A stretch of 15,122 nucleotides of DNA from an uncultured Collinsella sp. (GCA_900544725.1 UQWK01000052.1:1-15122), one strand, 5' to 3'; shown: positions 7,095-13,908, counted from the stretch's first letter. Numbers and translations: made by a program. The notes: generated by a model not told the origin, from the sequence alone.

Positions 7095-7343
7095 ATGGTC
7101 GAATTTACGAAGACGATTAAAGATCCGTTGGGATTGCATGCCCGCCCGGTTGCGCTGCTTTATGACATTATCGCCAAGCATCGTAGTGACGTGTCGGTCA
7201 GCATCGGCGACCGCCATACCGACGGTCGCGACGTTATAGGGCTCATGGCACTCTGTGGCGAATGTGGCGAGGACATCGTGTTCCGCGTTTCGGGCGTGGA
7301 TGAGGCCTCCTGCGTCACGTCGATCAGAAACCTCTCGCTCTAA
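7095..7343 (+). CDS. HPr-like PTS phosphocarrier with Asp at the Ser46 site
   Basis: This 82-residue protein is an HPr-family phosphocarrier, which passes phosphate from enzyme I to sugar-specific EIIA components of the phosphotransferase system. His15 lies in GLHARP (13-18), exactly at canonical numbering. The segment equivalent to the Bacillus KSIMGVMSL reads RDVIGLMAL (45-53), so the regulatory Ser46 is Asp46. Asp there is the classical mimic of P-Ser-HPr. The rest of the fold is kept (VSVSIGD, CGECGEDIVFRVSG), though the C-terminus is slightly short. The ATG follows GGGAGGGG (7085-7092). It stands alone between the repeat element and its own terminator, without ptsI or EII genes nearby. 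It could be the general HPr or a specialised paralogue; the window cannot tell which. Confidence 0.88.
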   Translation: MVEFTKTIKDPLGLHARPVALLYDIIAKHRSDVSVSIGDRHTDGRDVIGLMALCGECGEDIVFRVSGVDEASCVTSIRNLSL

Positions 7344-7352
7344 GCATGACGG

Positions 7353-7391
7353 GGCGCGGCAAAGGACAGCTCTTTGCCGCGCCTTTTTGTT
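7353..7391 (+). terminator. intrinsic terminator after the HPr gene
   Basis: GGCGCGGCAAAG (7353-7364) pairs perfectly with CTTTGCCGCGCC (7372-7383) across a 7-nt loop, followed by TTTTTGTTT. It starts 9 nt past the stop codon and separates this gene from the feo operon. Confidence 0.95.
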
Positions 7392-7434
7392 TCGTATAGG
7401 AAACTTTTTCGAAATCTGAATGGGGACCCTTTCC

Positions 7435-7490
7435 AAAAAGTTAACCACGTGCTAGTTTACTATAGCGAACATAGACGTGGTTAACTTTTT
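7435..7490. promoter_or_regulatory. 16-bp perfect inverted repeat upstream of feoA
   Basis: AAAAAGTTAACCACGT (7435-7450) and its exact reverse complement (7475-7490) enclose 24 bp. The enclosed stretch contains TACTAT (7458-7463), a possible -10 element. A further AACTTTTT lies upstream at 7402-7409. The placement, 41 bp before the first feoA start codon, suits an operator pair around a promoter, possibly for an iron-responsive regulator. It could instead be a hairpin in the leader or a small repeat element. The regulator is not known. Confidence 0.55.
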
Positions 7491-7531
7491 ACGCGTCGAT
7501 GTTGAGGACGAACTGACGTTAGGAGCAACTC

Positions 7532-7774
7532 ATGTCTTGCGGACCGCAGATGCCGGCCATGCCGCTTTCGATGGTAAAAGCGGGCGAAACCGTGCGCGTG
7601 TCTCGTGTAAAGGGCAATGAGGACATGAAACACCACCTCAAGGACCTCGGCTTTGTCGAGGGCAACGAAATCCACGTGGTGAGCTCGAGTGGTGCCAATA
7701 TCATCGTCACGGTGCTGGGCGCACGCTTTGGCATCGATTCCAAGGTTGCCATGCACATCATGACCGTCGGTTAG
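7532..7774 (+). CDS. feoA: FeoA-domain protein (first copy)
   Basis: This 80-residue protein is a single FeoA domain, a small SH3-like fold that acts in the cytoplasm with the iron(II) permease FeoB. The recognisable region runs from about residue 14 to the end: VKAGETVRVSRVKG, then HHLKDLGFVEGNEIHVV, then GARFGIDSKVAMHIMTV. The first dozen residues (MSCGPQMPAMPLS) are rich in Met and Pro with one Cys and are not part of the usual domain. The ATG follows AGGAG (7521-7525) at 6 nt. A second, different feoA starts 39 nt downstream, so both form an operon with feoB. Paired FeoA genes are common in anaerobes; whether they form a heteromer is not known from sequence. Confidence 0.92.
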   Translation: MSCGPQMPAMPLSMVKAGETVRVSRVKGNEDMKHHLKDLGFVEGNEIHVVSSSGANIIVTVLGARFGIDSKVAMHIMTVG

Positions 7775-7813
7775 TCTGCAGCATTTCATAAAAACCGAAA
7801 GGGGGACAAGAGG

Positions 7814-8035
7814 ATGAAGACGTTGGGTGACGTTAAGGTGGGCGAGAGCTCTACCATCGTCAAGCTTCACGGTGAGGGTGCGCTTCGCCGCCACCTTATG
7901 GACTTGGGGCTCATCAAGGGCACTTCGTTCAAGGTCGTGAAGGTCGCGCCGCTCGGTGATCCGGTCGAGATCAACGTACGCGGCTACGAGCTTTCCATCC
8001 GCAAGGAGGAGGCGGCCGTCGTCGAGGTCCAGTAA
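7814..8035 (+). CDS. feoA: FeoA-domain protein (second copy)
   Basis: This 73-residue protein is a second complete FeoA domain: LGDVKVGESSTIVKL, RRHLMDLGLIKGTSFKVV, then GDPVEINVRGYELSIRKEEA. It is closer to textbook FeoA than the first copy and lacks the Met/Pro-rich lead. The two copies differ clearly in sequence, so they are old paralogues and not a recent duplication. The ATG follows a purine-rich GGGGGACAAGAGG. The 123-bp gap to feoB carries a dyad and a hairpin, so the expression of feoB may be set apart from that of the feoA genes. Confidence 0.93.
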   Translation: MKTLGDVKVGESSTIVKLHGEGALRRHLMDLGLIKGTSFKVVKVAPLGDPVEINVRGYELSIRKEEAAVVEVQ

Positions 8036-8039
8036 GGGC

Positions 8040-8090
8040 TTGCGACGTATATTTCTGCAGATAAAGTTAGGTTTTTCTAACTTAATGCAG
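8040..8090 (+). promoter_or_regulatory. dyad and possible internal promoter before feoB
   Basis: AAGTTAG (8064-8070) and CTAACTT (8077-8083) form a perfect 7-bp inverted repeat around GTTTTT. Flanking CTGCA (8056) and TGCAG (8086) extend the dyad with a 2-nt offset. The TTAG/CTAA half-sites recall DtxR-family iron or manganese operators, although the fit is partial. TTGCGA (8040-8045) and TAAAGT (8062-8067), 16 bp apart, could be a promoter whose -10 the dyad overlaps. This is a hypothesis. Confidence 0.4.
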
Positions 8091-8112
8091 CATCTTTGAA
8101 GCACATTATCCA

Positions 8113-8138
8113 GCCTGCGCGGAGAAAGCAGCGCAGGC
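8113..8138 (+). other. hairpin just upstream of the feoB ribosome-binding site
   Basis: GCCTGCGC (8113-8120) pairs perfectly with GCGCAGGC (8131-8138). The 10-nt loop GGAGAAAGCA contains a Shine-Dalgarno-like sequence, but it is too far from the start to be the real one; the feoB site is the AAGGAAGAAGGA after the stem. The hairpin could mark an mRNA processing or stability point or tune feoB translation. Confidence 0.5.
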
Positions 8139-8158
8139 ACACAAGGAAGAAGGATTGA

Positions 8159-10486
8159 ATGGCGGATTCTCAGATCCATGTCGCGCTGGCGGGTAACCCC
8201 AACTGCGGCAAGACCACGCTTTTCAACCTGATCACCGGCGCCAACGGCTACGTTGGCAACTGGCCCGGCGTCACGGTTGAGAAAAAGGAAGCCAAGCTCC
8301 TAAGCGACAAGAACGTTACCATCACGGACCTCCCTGGCATCTACTCGCTTTCCCCCTACAGCCCCGAGGAGCAATGCTCGCGCGATTACCTCATGAGCGG
8401 CGAGCCCGATGTTGTCGTCCAAGTTGTCGATGCCACCAACCTCGAGCGCAACCTGTACCTGGCGCTTCAGGTTATCGAGACCGGCCTGCCCGTGGTCGTT
8501 GCCCTCAACATGGCCGACTTGGTCGAGAAGAACGGCGACAAGATCGACACGGACAAGCTCTCCAAGAAGCTCGGTTGTCCGGTCATGATGATCTCGGCTC
8601 TTAAGAACAAGGGCATCAAGGAGCTGTTCGAGCAGGTCAAGAAGTCCGCAGCTTCCAAGGGCCAGGTGCCGGAGCACAAGTTCGACTCCTCCATCGAGGA
8701 CGTTCTGGACCACATCGAGAACAATCTGCCTGCGAGCGTTCCCGCCAACAAGCGCCGCTATTACGCCGTCAAGCTGTTCGAGCGTGATGCAGACGCCTGC
8801 AAACTCATCAACCTCACCAAGGAGAAGGCCGCTCGCGTGGAGGAGCTGGTCGCCCAGTGCGAGCAGGACTGCGACGATGACGCCGAGTCCATCATCACCG
8901 GTGAGCGCTACGGCGTGATCGCACACATCATCGACGAGTGCCTCACCAAGGCTCCGGCCAAGATGAGCACTTCCGAGAAGATCGACCGCGTGGTTACCAA
9001 CCGTATCCTGGGCCTGCCGATCTTTGTGGTCATCATGTTCTGCGTGTACTACATCGCCGTTTCCACCTTGGGTGGCACGGTGACGGACTTCACCAACGAC
9101 CAGCTCTTCGGCACCGACGGCTGGTACGTGCTCGGTCAGGGCCGCGACGCTTACGACGCGGCTGTCGAGGCCGCGGGTGACGACGCCGACTCGGTCGACC
9201 CGGCACAGTACGGCCCCTATGTCCCGGGTATCACCACCATGGTGCACGATGCCCTCGTGGCGGGTGGCACCGAGGACGGCGGCCTGGTCGATTCGCTGGT
9301 CTGCGACGGTATCGTTGGCGGCCTGGGCGCCATCTTCGGCTTTGTGCCGCAGATGTTCCTGCTGTTCGTGATGCTGTCCTTCCTGGAGGACTGCGGCTAC
9401 ATGGCCCGCGTCGCCTTTATCATGGACCGCGTGTTCCGCCGCTTTGGCCTGTCCGGTAAGTCGTTCATCCCCATGCTCGTGTCCTCGGGCTGCGGCGTCC
9501 CCGGCGTCATGGCCACCAAGACCATCGAGAACGAGAAGGACCGCCGCATGACGGTCATGACCACCACGTTCATCCCCTGCGGCGCCAAGCTGCCGATCAT
9601 CGCCCTGCTCATGGGCTCCATCATTGGCGATTCTTCCACCACGGCCGCATGGATCAGCCCGCTCTTCTACTTCCTGGGCGTCTTTGCCGTCATCGCCTCG
9701 GGCCTCATGCTCAAGAAGACCAAGCTCTTCGCCGGCCGTCCGACCCCGTTTGTCATGGAGCTTCCTGCCTACCACTTCCCGGCGATCCGTTCCTGGGCGC
9801 TGCACGTGTGGGAGCGCTGCTGGGCCTTTATCAAGAAGGCCGGCACGGTCATCTTTGCGTCCACCGTCGTCGTTTGGTTCCTCTCCAACTTTGGTAGCTA
9901 TAACGGTTCCTTTGGCTTCCTGCCTGCGATGGACGGCATCCCCGAGGAGTTTATGGACTACTCCGTGCTCGCCATGCTCGGCAACCTGGTCGCTTGGATC
10001 TTCGCCCCGCTCGGCTTTAGCACCTGGCAGGCCACCGCGCTGACCGTCTCTGGCCTCGTCGCCAAGGAGAACGTCGTCGCCACCGCCGGCTCGCTGCTGT
10101 CCGTCGCCGACGCGGGCGAGACCGACCCGAGCCTGTGGACCGCGTTTGCCGGCATGTTCCCCACCATGGGCGCTTGCGTTGCCTTCGGCGCCTTCAACCT
10201 GCTGTGCGCTCCGTGCTTTGCCGCCATTGGCACCATCCGCAACCAGATGGACTCTGGCAAGTGGACCGCGATTGCCATCGGCTACGAGTGCGCCTTCGCT
10301 TGGGTGATCGGCCTGTTCATCAACCAGTTCTACAACCTGCTTGTTCTGGGTCAGTTTGGCATCTGGACGGTTGTGGCCATTGTGCTGCTGGTTGCGATGC
10401 TCTTCCAGATCTTCCGTCCCATGCCCAAGCATGCATGGACCGACGAGGACGAGACCAACACTGCTTCCGCCGCAGTTTCCGCTTAA
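8159..10486 (+). CDS. feoB: FeoB ferrous iron permease
   Basis: This 775-residue protein imports Fe(II) across the cytoplasmic membrane. The N-terminal G-domain has G1 GNPNCGKT (12-19), the G2 Thr39 in NWPGVT, G3 DLPG (57-60), G4 NMAD (117-120) and G5-like SALKNKG. A helical linker follows, then the membrane core starting near residue 280, with FGFVPQMFLLF, FLEDCGYMARVAF, SSGCGVPGVMATK, FIPCGAKLPI and FVMELPAYHFP as typical FeoB gate-region motifs. The SSGCGVPGVM version is the type seen in many anaerobes. The extracytoplasmic loop after the first membrane helix, about residues 305-370, is longer than usual and acidic. There is no FeoC; a Cys-rich FeoB-associated peptide lies downstream. The ATG follows a purine-rich AAGGAAGAAGGA. 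A terminator ends the operon. Confidence 0.97.
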   Translation: MADSQIHVALAGNPNCGKTTLFNLITGANGYVGNWPGVTVEKKEAKLLSDKNVTITDLPGIYSLSPYSPEEQCSRDYLMSGEPDVVVQVVDATNLERNLYLALQVIETGLPVVVALNMADLVEKNGDKIDTDKLSKKLGCPVMMISALKNKGIKELFEQVKKSAASKGQVPEHKFDSSIEDVLDHIENNLPASVPANKRRYYAVKLFERDADACKLINLTKEKAARVEELVAQCEQDCDDDAESIITGERYGVIAHIIDECLTKAPAKMSTSEKIDRVVTNRILGLPIFVVIMFCVYYIAVSTLGGTVTDFTNDQLFGTDGWYVLGQGRDAYDAAVEAAGDDADSVDPAQYGPYVPGITTMVHDALVAGGTEDGGLVDSLVCDGIVGGLGAIFGFVPQMFLLFVMLSFLEDCGYMARVAFIMDRVFRRFGLSGKSFIPMLVSSGCGVPGVMATKTIENEKDRRMTVMTTTFIPCGAKLPIIALLMGSIIGDSSTTAAWISPLFYFLGVFAVIASGLMLKKTKLFAGRPTPFVMELPAYHFPAIRSWALHVWERCWAFIKKAGTVIFASTVVVWFLSNFGSYNGSFGFLPAMDGIPEEFMDYSVLAMLGNLVAWIFAPLGFSTWQATALTVSGLVAKENVVATAGSLLSVADAGETDPSLWTAFAGMFPTMGACVAFGAFNLLCAPCFAAIGTIRNQMDSGKWTAIAIGYECAFAWVIGLFINQFYNLLVLGQFGIWTVVAIVLLVAMLFQIFRPMPKHAWTDEDETNTASAAVSA

Positions 10487-10515
10487 GTCCAAATAAGGAT
10501 TAACCCCTTTCCACG

Positions 10516-10550
10516 AGCCCGGGTGTCCCAGCGACACTCGGGCTTTTTTT
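10516..10550 (+). terminator. intrinsic terminator after feoB
   Basis: AGCCCGGGTGTC (10516-10527) pairs with GACACTCGGGCT (10533-10544), with one G-T pair, across a 5-nt loop, followed by seven T residues to 10550. It begins 30 nt after the feoB stop and sits between feoB and the small Cys-rich gene. Confidence 0.95.
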
Positions 10551-10663
10551 GGTGGGAGAGATGTGGCGTTTCCGCAGATAAAACCGAGCAAAATAAACCT
10601 GTTCCTTTTTGCTAGGTGGAGAATGAGGTAAAGTAAGTGATGGCTAACTAGAGGAGGCTTGCT

Positions 10664-10864
10664 ATGGCACCTATCGATATTGTTGTACTGGCTGTTATCG
10701 GTATTGCGTTTGTCGCGGTATGCGTGCGCATCTACCGCAAGGGCACCTGTGCCGACTGCGCTCAGGGCGGCGTTTGCACGGGGCATTGCTCCAACAAAAA
10801 GACGTGCGCCGCACTTAAGGGTGTGGACAAAATCGCCGAAGACTTGGGCCGCGGTATTCATTAG
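10664..10864 (+). CDS. FeoB-associated Cys-rich membrane protein
   Basis: This 66-residue protein has one N-terminal membrane segment (about residues 5-22) followed by a basic turn and a short tail rich in cysteine: Cys29, Cys32, Cys38, Cys42 and Cys48 in a CxxC-x5-C-x3-C-x5-C pattern, plus Cys20 in the membrane segment. This layout is that of the FeoB-associated Cys-rich family, found beside feoB in many Firmicutes and related anaerobes and thought to replace FeoC or to help handle iron. Its mechanism is not established. The ATG follows a strong GAGGAGG (10651-10657). The feoB terminator and a 177-bp gap separate it from feoB, so it is probably transcribed from its own promoter or by read-through. 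Confidence 0.88.
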   Translation: MAPIDIVVLAVIGIAFVAVCVRIYRKGTCADCAQGGVCTGHCSNKKTCAALKGVDKIAEDLGRGIH

Positions 10865-10908
10865 CCGACCGGCGTTTGGGTATGTTTGGCCGCGGATGCG
10901 GCGGTTAC

Positions 10909-10917
10909 TGATACGAT
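10909..10917 (+). promoter_or_regulatory. possible extended -10 promoter of the ene-reductase gene
   Basis: TG-A-TACGAT has the TGn extension in front of a four-of-six -10 hexamer, 50 bp before the start codon. There is no good -35. GCGGCGGTT (10898-10906) and AACTGCCGC (10930-10938) form a near-perfect inverted repeat around this site, which could be a regulator site. Confidence 0.3.
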
Positions 10918-10966
10918 AAGTACGTTAGCAACTGCCGCCGAGCGGCTCAAACGAAAGGAACCCTGT

Positions 10967-12916
10967 ATGGAGTCCTCCGCCTATCCGATGCTCTTTAGCC
11001 CTATCAAGGTCGGTACGACCGAGGTCAAGAATCGCGTCTTTATGCCGCCAGTGTCCACCAACCTGGCCGATCATGGCTATGTGACTGACGACTTGGTCGA
11101 TCATTATCGTGCCCGTGCCAAGGGCGGCGTTGGCCTGATCATCACCGAGGTCGTGACGGTCGAGCCCACCTATACCTATCTGCCGGGCGACATGTGCTGC
11201 TACGACGACACGTTTATCCCCGGCTGGGAAAAGCTCGCCGCGGCCGTCCACGAGTATGGCTGCAAGATCATGCCGCAGCTCTTCCACCCCGCCTACATGG
11301 CCTTTAACATTCCGGGCACGCCGCGCCTGATCGCTCCGTCCTTTGTGGGCCCGTCTTACGCCCGCGAGGCGCCGCGCCCCATCACGGTCGATGAGATCCA
11401 CGAGCTCACGCACCAGTTTGGCGACGCCGCTGTGCGTATGCAAAAGGCTGGCGTCGATGGCGTCGAGGTCCATGCGGCACACGCCCACGGCATGCTCGGC
11501 GGCTTTTTGACCCCGCTCTACAACAAGCGCACCGACGAGTACGGCGGCTCGCTCGACGCTCGCATGCGCTTCTTGCTCGAGGTTATCGCCGAGATTCGCG
11601 AGCGCTGCGGTAAGGACTTTATCATCGACGTCCGCATCTCGGGCGATGAGTACACCGATGGCGGCCTGACCCTCAACGACATGATCTACGTCTCGCGTCG
11701 CCTGGAGAAGGCCGGCGTCGACATGATTCATGTGTCGGGCGGCACCACCATCAAGCGCGGCTCCGCCATTCCCGCCGCCGGCACGCAGCAGGCCTCGCAC
11801 GCCGCTTGCTCGCGTGAGATTAAGAAGCACGTGAACATTCCCGTTGCCACGGTCGGCCGCATTAACGAGGCCTGGATCGCCGAGGAGCTGATCGAGGACG
11901 GCGCTGCCGACATCTGCATGATGGGCCGCGCCAATCTGTGCGATGCCGAGTTCTGCAATAAGGCCGCTGCCGGCAACGCCGACGACATCCGCCCCTGCAT
12001 TGGCTGCCTGCGCTGCCTGAACGGCATTATGTTCGGCAAGCGCATCTCCTGCACCGTCAACCCGGACGTGGAGCGCGACGAGGCTGGCTACGAGCCTGCC
12101 GCCGAGGCCAAGAACGTACTGGTTGTGGGTGCCGGTCCCGCGGGCATGGAGGCGGCGTTCATTGCCGCCAGGCGCGGTCACAACGTGGTGCTCGTGGATA
12201 AGCAGGACGAACCGGGCGGCGAGATGCGCATCGCAGCCGTTCCGCCGGCAAAGCAGGAACTCACCCGCGTGATTAAGTACCAGTATCGCCGTCTTGCCGA
12301 GGCTGGCGTGAAGTGCGTCTTTGGCACCGAGCTTACTGCCGAGGACATTCAGCGTGACTACGCCGGCTACGAGGTCGTCCTAGCTTATGGCGCCGAGCCC
12401 ATCGCCCCGGCCTTCATGCAGGGCTTTAAGCAGGTCATGACAGCTGACGACCTACTGGGTGGCAAGGCTTTCCCGGGCAAGAAGATCGTCATCGTGGGCG
12501 GCGGCACCGTTGGCTGCGAGACGGCCGATTACCTGGCCCCGCTGGTCAACGACCTGTCGCCGGCCAACCGCGATGTTACCGTCATCGAGATGACCAAGAC
12601 GCTCGCCGCTAACGAGGGCGGTGCCGGTCGCGCGGTGCTTATCACGCGCATGCTCTCCAAGGGCGTTCACGTGCTGACCGAGGCCAAGGTGACCGAGATT
12701 ACCGAGGACACCATCAGCTACGAGAAGGACGGCGAGGTCCACACCATCGCCGATGCCGATACGCTGGTGCTTGCCATGGGCTATCGTCCCAGCACCAAGC
12801 TGGCCGACGACCTGACGGCAGCCGGCGTTACCACCCATGTGCTGGGCGATGCCAACAAGTGCGGCAACATCCGTGACGCCATCGGCGATGGCTACAAGGT
12901 TGCCTGCGAGCTCTAG
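10967..12916 (+). CDS. FMN/4Fe-4S/FAD NADH:flavin oxidoreductase, enoate-reductase / 2,4-dienoyl-CoA reductase type
   Basis: This 649-residue protein has the three-part layout of 2,4-dienoyl-CoA reductase, enoate reductase and trimethylamine dehydrogenase. An Old Yellow Enzyme TIM barrel that binds FMN spans about 5-335, with VEVHAAHAHG (166-175) holding the substrate-binding His169/His172 pair and the NKRTDEYGGS signature. A 4Fe-4S site is formed by Cys344, Cys347, Cys350 and Cys362 (CIGCLRCL, then SCTVNP). The C-terminal half has two Rossmann motifs, GAGPAG (388-393) for FAD and GGGTVG (511-516) for NAD(P). Such enzymes reduce activated C=C bonds of enoates, dienoyl-CoAs, cinnamates or bile acid intermediates under anaerobic conditions; the substrate here is not deducible. 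The ATG at 10967 follows AAAGGA; an upstream in-frame start at 10886 lacks a ribosome-binding site. A GntR gene follows. Confidence 0.93.
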   Translation: MESSAYPMLFSPIKVGTTEVKNRVFMPPVSTNLADHGYVTDDLVDHYRARAKGGVGLIITEVVTVEPTYTYLPGDMCCYDDTFIPGWEKLAAAVHEYGCKIMPQLFHPAYMAFNIPGTPRLIAPSFVGPSYAREAPRPITVDEIHELTHQFGDAAVRMQKAGVDGVEVHAAHAHGMLGGFLTPLYNKRTDEYGGSLDARMRFLLEVIAEIRERCGKDFIIDVRISGDEYTDGGLTLNDMIYVSRRLEKAGVDMIHVSGGTTIKRGSAIPAAGTQQASHAACSREIKKHVNIPVATVGRINEAWIAEELIEDGAADICMMGRANLCDAEFCNKAAAGNADDIRPCIGCLRCLNGIMFGKRISCTVNPDVERDEAGYEPAAEAKNVLVVGAGPAGMEAAFIAARRGHNVVLVDKQDEPGGEMRIAAVPPAKQELTRVIKYQYRRLAEAGVKCVFGTELTAEDIQRDYAGYEVVLAYGAEPIAPAFMQGFKQVMTADDLLGGKAFPGKKIVIVGGGTVGCETADYLAPLVNDLSPANRDVTVIEMTKTLAANEGGAGRAVLITRMLSKGVHVLTEAKVTEITEDTISYEKDGEVHTIADADTLVLAMGYRPSTKLADDLTAAGVTTHVLGDANKCGNIRDAIGDGYKVACEL

Positions 12917-12968
12917 TCGGCCTCCTGGTGCGGGGGGCTTGTCCCCGTGGTACCAGTCGATAGATAAC

Positions 12969-13010
12969 AAAAAAGCGGCCGTCGTCCCGTGCATGGGGCG
13001 GCGGCCGCTT
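12969..13010. terminator. long GC-rich hairpin after the ene-reductase, oriented best for the minus strand
   Basis: AAGCGGCCGTCGTCCC (12973-12988) pairs along its full 16 bp, with two G-T pairs, with 12995-13010 across a 6-nt loop. Six A residues lie on the left, so on the minus strand the hairpin is followed by TTTTTT. On the plus strand only TTGCTATTG follows. It probably ends the ene-reductase transcript and may work in both directions. Confidence 0.7.
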
Positions 13011-13127
13011 GCTATTGTGATCATGGCGGCGCAAACGGTCCCTATCTCACCGCAACTGAGAGAATGGGGGATGCGATAGTATTACGTGGTGAAATTCGAC
13101 AAACCGTGGGCTTCATCCGAGGGCTTT

Positions 13128-13796
13128 ATGGAACAACATCAGCATTATCAGAGCCTGCAAGATCAGGCATACAACGCATTGCGCTCCAAGATCATCTATG
13201 CCGAGCTCAAGCCTAGCACGCGTCTTTCGGCGATTGGTCTGGAAAAGGAGACGGGAATCGGGCGCACGCCCATTCGCGAGTCTTTTGTGCGCCTGCGCGA
13301 GCAGGAGCTGGTGGAAACGCGTCCCAAAAGCGGCACCTATGTCTCAAAAATCAGCATGGAGCGCGCCGAGAATGCCTGTTTCTTGCGCGAGAAACTCGAG
13401 AGAAGCGTGCTTATTAAATGCTGTTCGGCCGCCACACCCGAGCAAAAGCAGCGGCTCGAGCAGATTCTTGCCGAGTCCGAGTCGCTCGACCATAGCGAAA
13501 CGCGTCGCTTTTTCGATCTAGACAACCTGTTCCATGAGACGTGTTTTGCGATTGCCGGCCGTCACATGTTGTGGGATTGGATGAAGAGCGTCAATACGCA
13601 TTTTGAGCGATACAACTGGTTGCGTATGGTGTCGCAGGACCTAGATTGGGAGCCGATTCGTCGGCAGCATCGCCGGATTCTCGAGGCCATTAAGAGGGGC
13701 GATACCGACGCGGCGAGCTATCTGGCCGAGACACACTTGCACCTGATGCCCGAGGAGCAGGGCCCGGTTATCGCCTTGCATCCCGACCTATTTTGA
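13128..13796 (+). CDS. GntR-family regulator, FCD (FadR-like) subfamily
   Basis: This 222-residue regulator has an N-terminal winged helix (about 10-73: QAYNALRSKIIYAELKPS, then RLSAIGLEKETGIGRTPIRE, then a wing ending SGTYV) and an all-helical FCD effector domain (80-210). Asp132, His136, His181 and His203 fit the metal-binding pattern of FCD domains, whose ligands are often carboxylic acids. I prefer the ATG at 13128 because GAGGG (13119-13123) lies just before it. GTG at 13086 is in frame and would add 14 residues, but it has no ribosome-binding site at normal distance, and a possible -10 (TAGTAT, 13077-13082) sits directly before it. It lies downstream of the ene-reductase on the same strand behind a terminator hairpin. 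Regulation of that enzyme is a reasonable guess only. Confidence 0.88.
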   Translation: MEQHQHYQSLQDQAYNALRSKIIYAELKPSTRLSAIGLEKETGIGRTPIRESFVRLREQELVETRPKSGTYVSKISMERAENACFLREKLERSVLIKCCSAATPEQKQRLEQILAESESLDHSETRRFFDLDNLFHETCFAIAGRHMLWDWMKSVNTHFERYNWLRMVSQDLDWEPIRRQHRRILEAIKRGDTDAASYLAETHLHLMPEEQGPVIALHPDLF

Positions 13797-13856
13797 GCTG
13801 TCGAAAGACTCGTCTATTTAGCCCATCACCGCATCTGCTCGAGACGCAAAAACGAT

Positions 13857-13877
13857 GCTGTTCACCTACAGCGTTTT
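13857..13877 (+). terminator. weak terminator candidate after the GntR gene
   Basis: GCTGT (13857-13861) and ACAGC (13868-13872) form a 5-bp stem with a 6-nt loop followed by GTTTT. The stem is short and the U-tract brief, so it is at best a leaky terminator. Confidence 0.3.
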
Positions 13878-13902
13878 GCAACCGAGATTTTTAAAAAATG
13901 CC

Positions 13903-13908
13903 TAAAAT
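13903..13908 (+). promoter_or_regulatory. possible -10 element of the second LacI gene
   Basis: TAAAAT matches the -10 consensus at five of six positions, 36 bp before the GTG start. The tract TTTTTAAAAAA lies just upstream (13888-13898). The nearest TTG-type hexamer, TTGCAA at 13876, is 21 bp away, which is too far for a normal -35. Confidence 0.35.

Noticed and set aside
8300..10861. 853-codon open frame on the minus strand opposite feoB and its partner
   Set aside because: It covers the complement of a certain feoB and of the small Cys-rich gene. Its length reflects GC-rich codon use, and its composition is repetitive Gly/Asp/His/Val without a fold signature.
10925..12181. 418-codon open frame on the minus strand opposite the ene-reductase
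   Set aside because: It is a reverse-frame shadow of a protein with clear cofactor motifs; no independent evidence supports it.
13072..13082. TGCGATAGTAT present upstream of the GntR gene and again at 15044-15054
   Set aside because: Possibly a promoter-like word, but 11-mers repeat by chance in 15 kb and no -35 partner is evident at either place.
13086..13127. GTG start giving a longer GntR protein
   Set aside because: No ribosome-binding site lies at usable distance, while the ATG at 13128 has GAGGG right before it. It remains possible.
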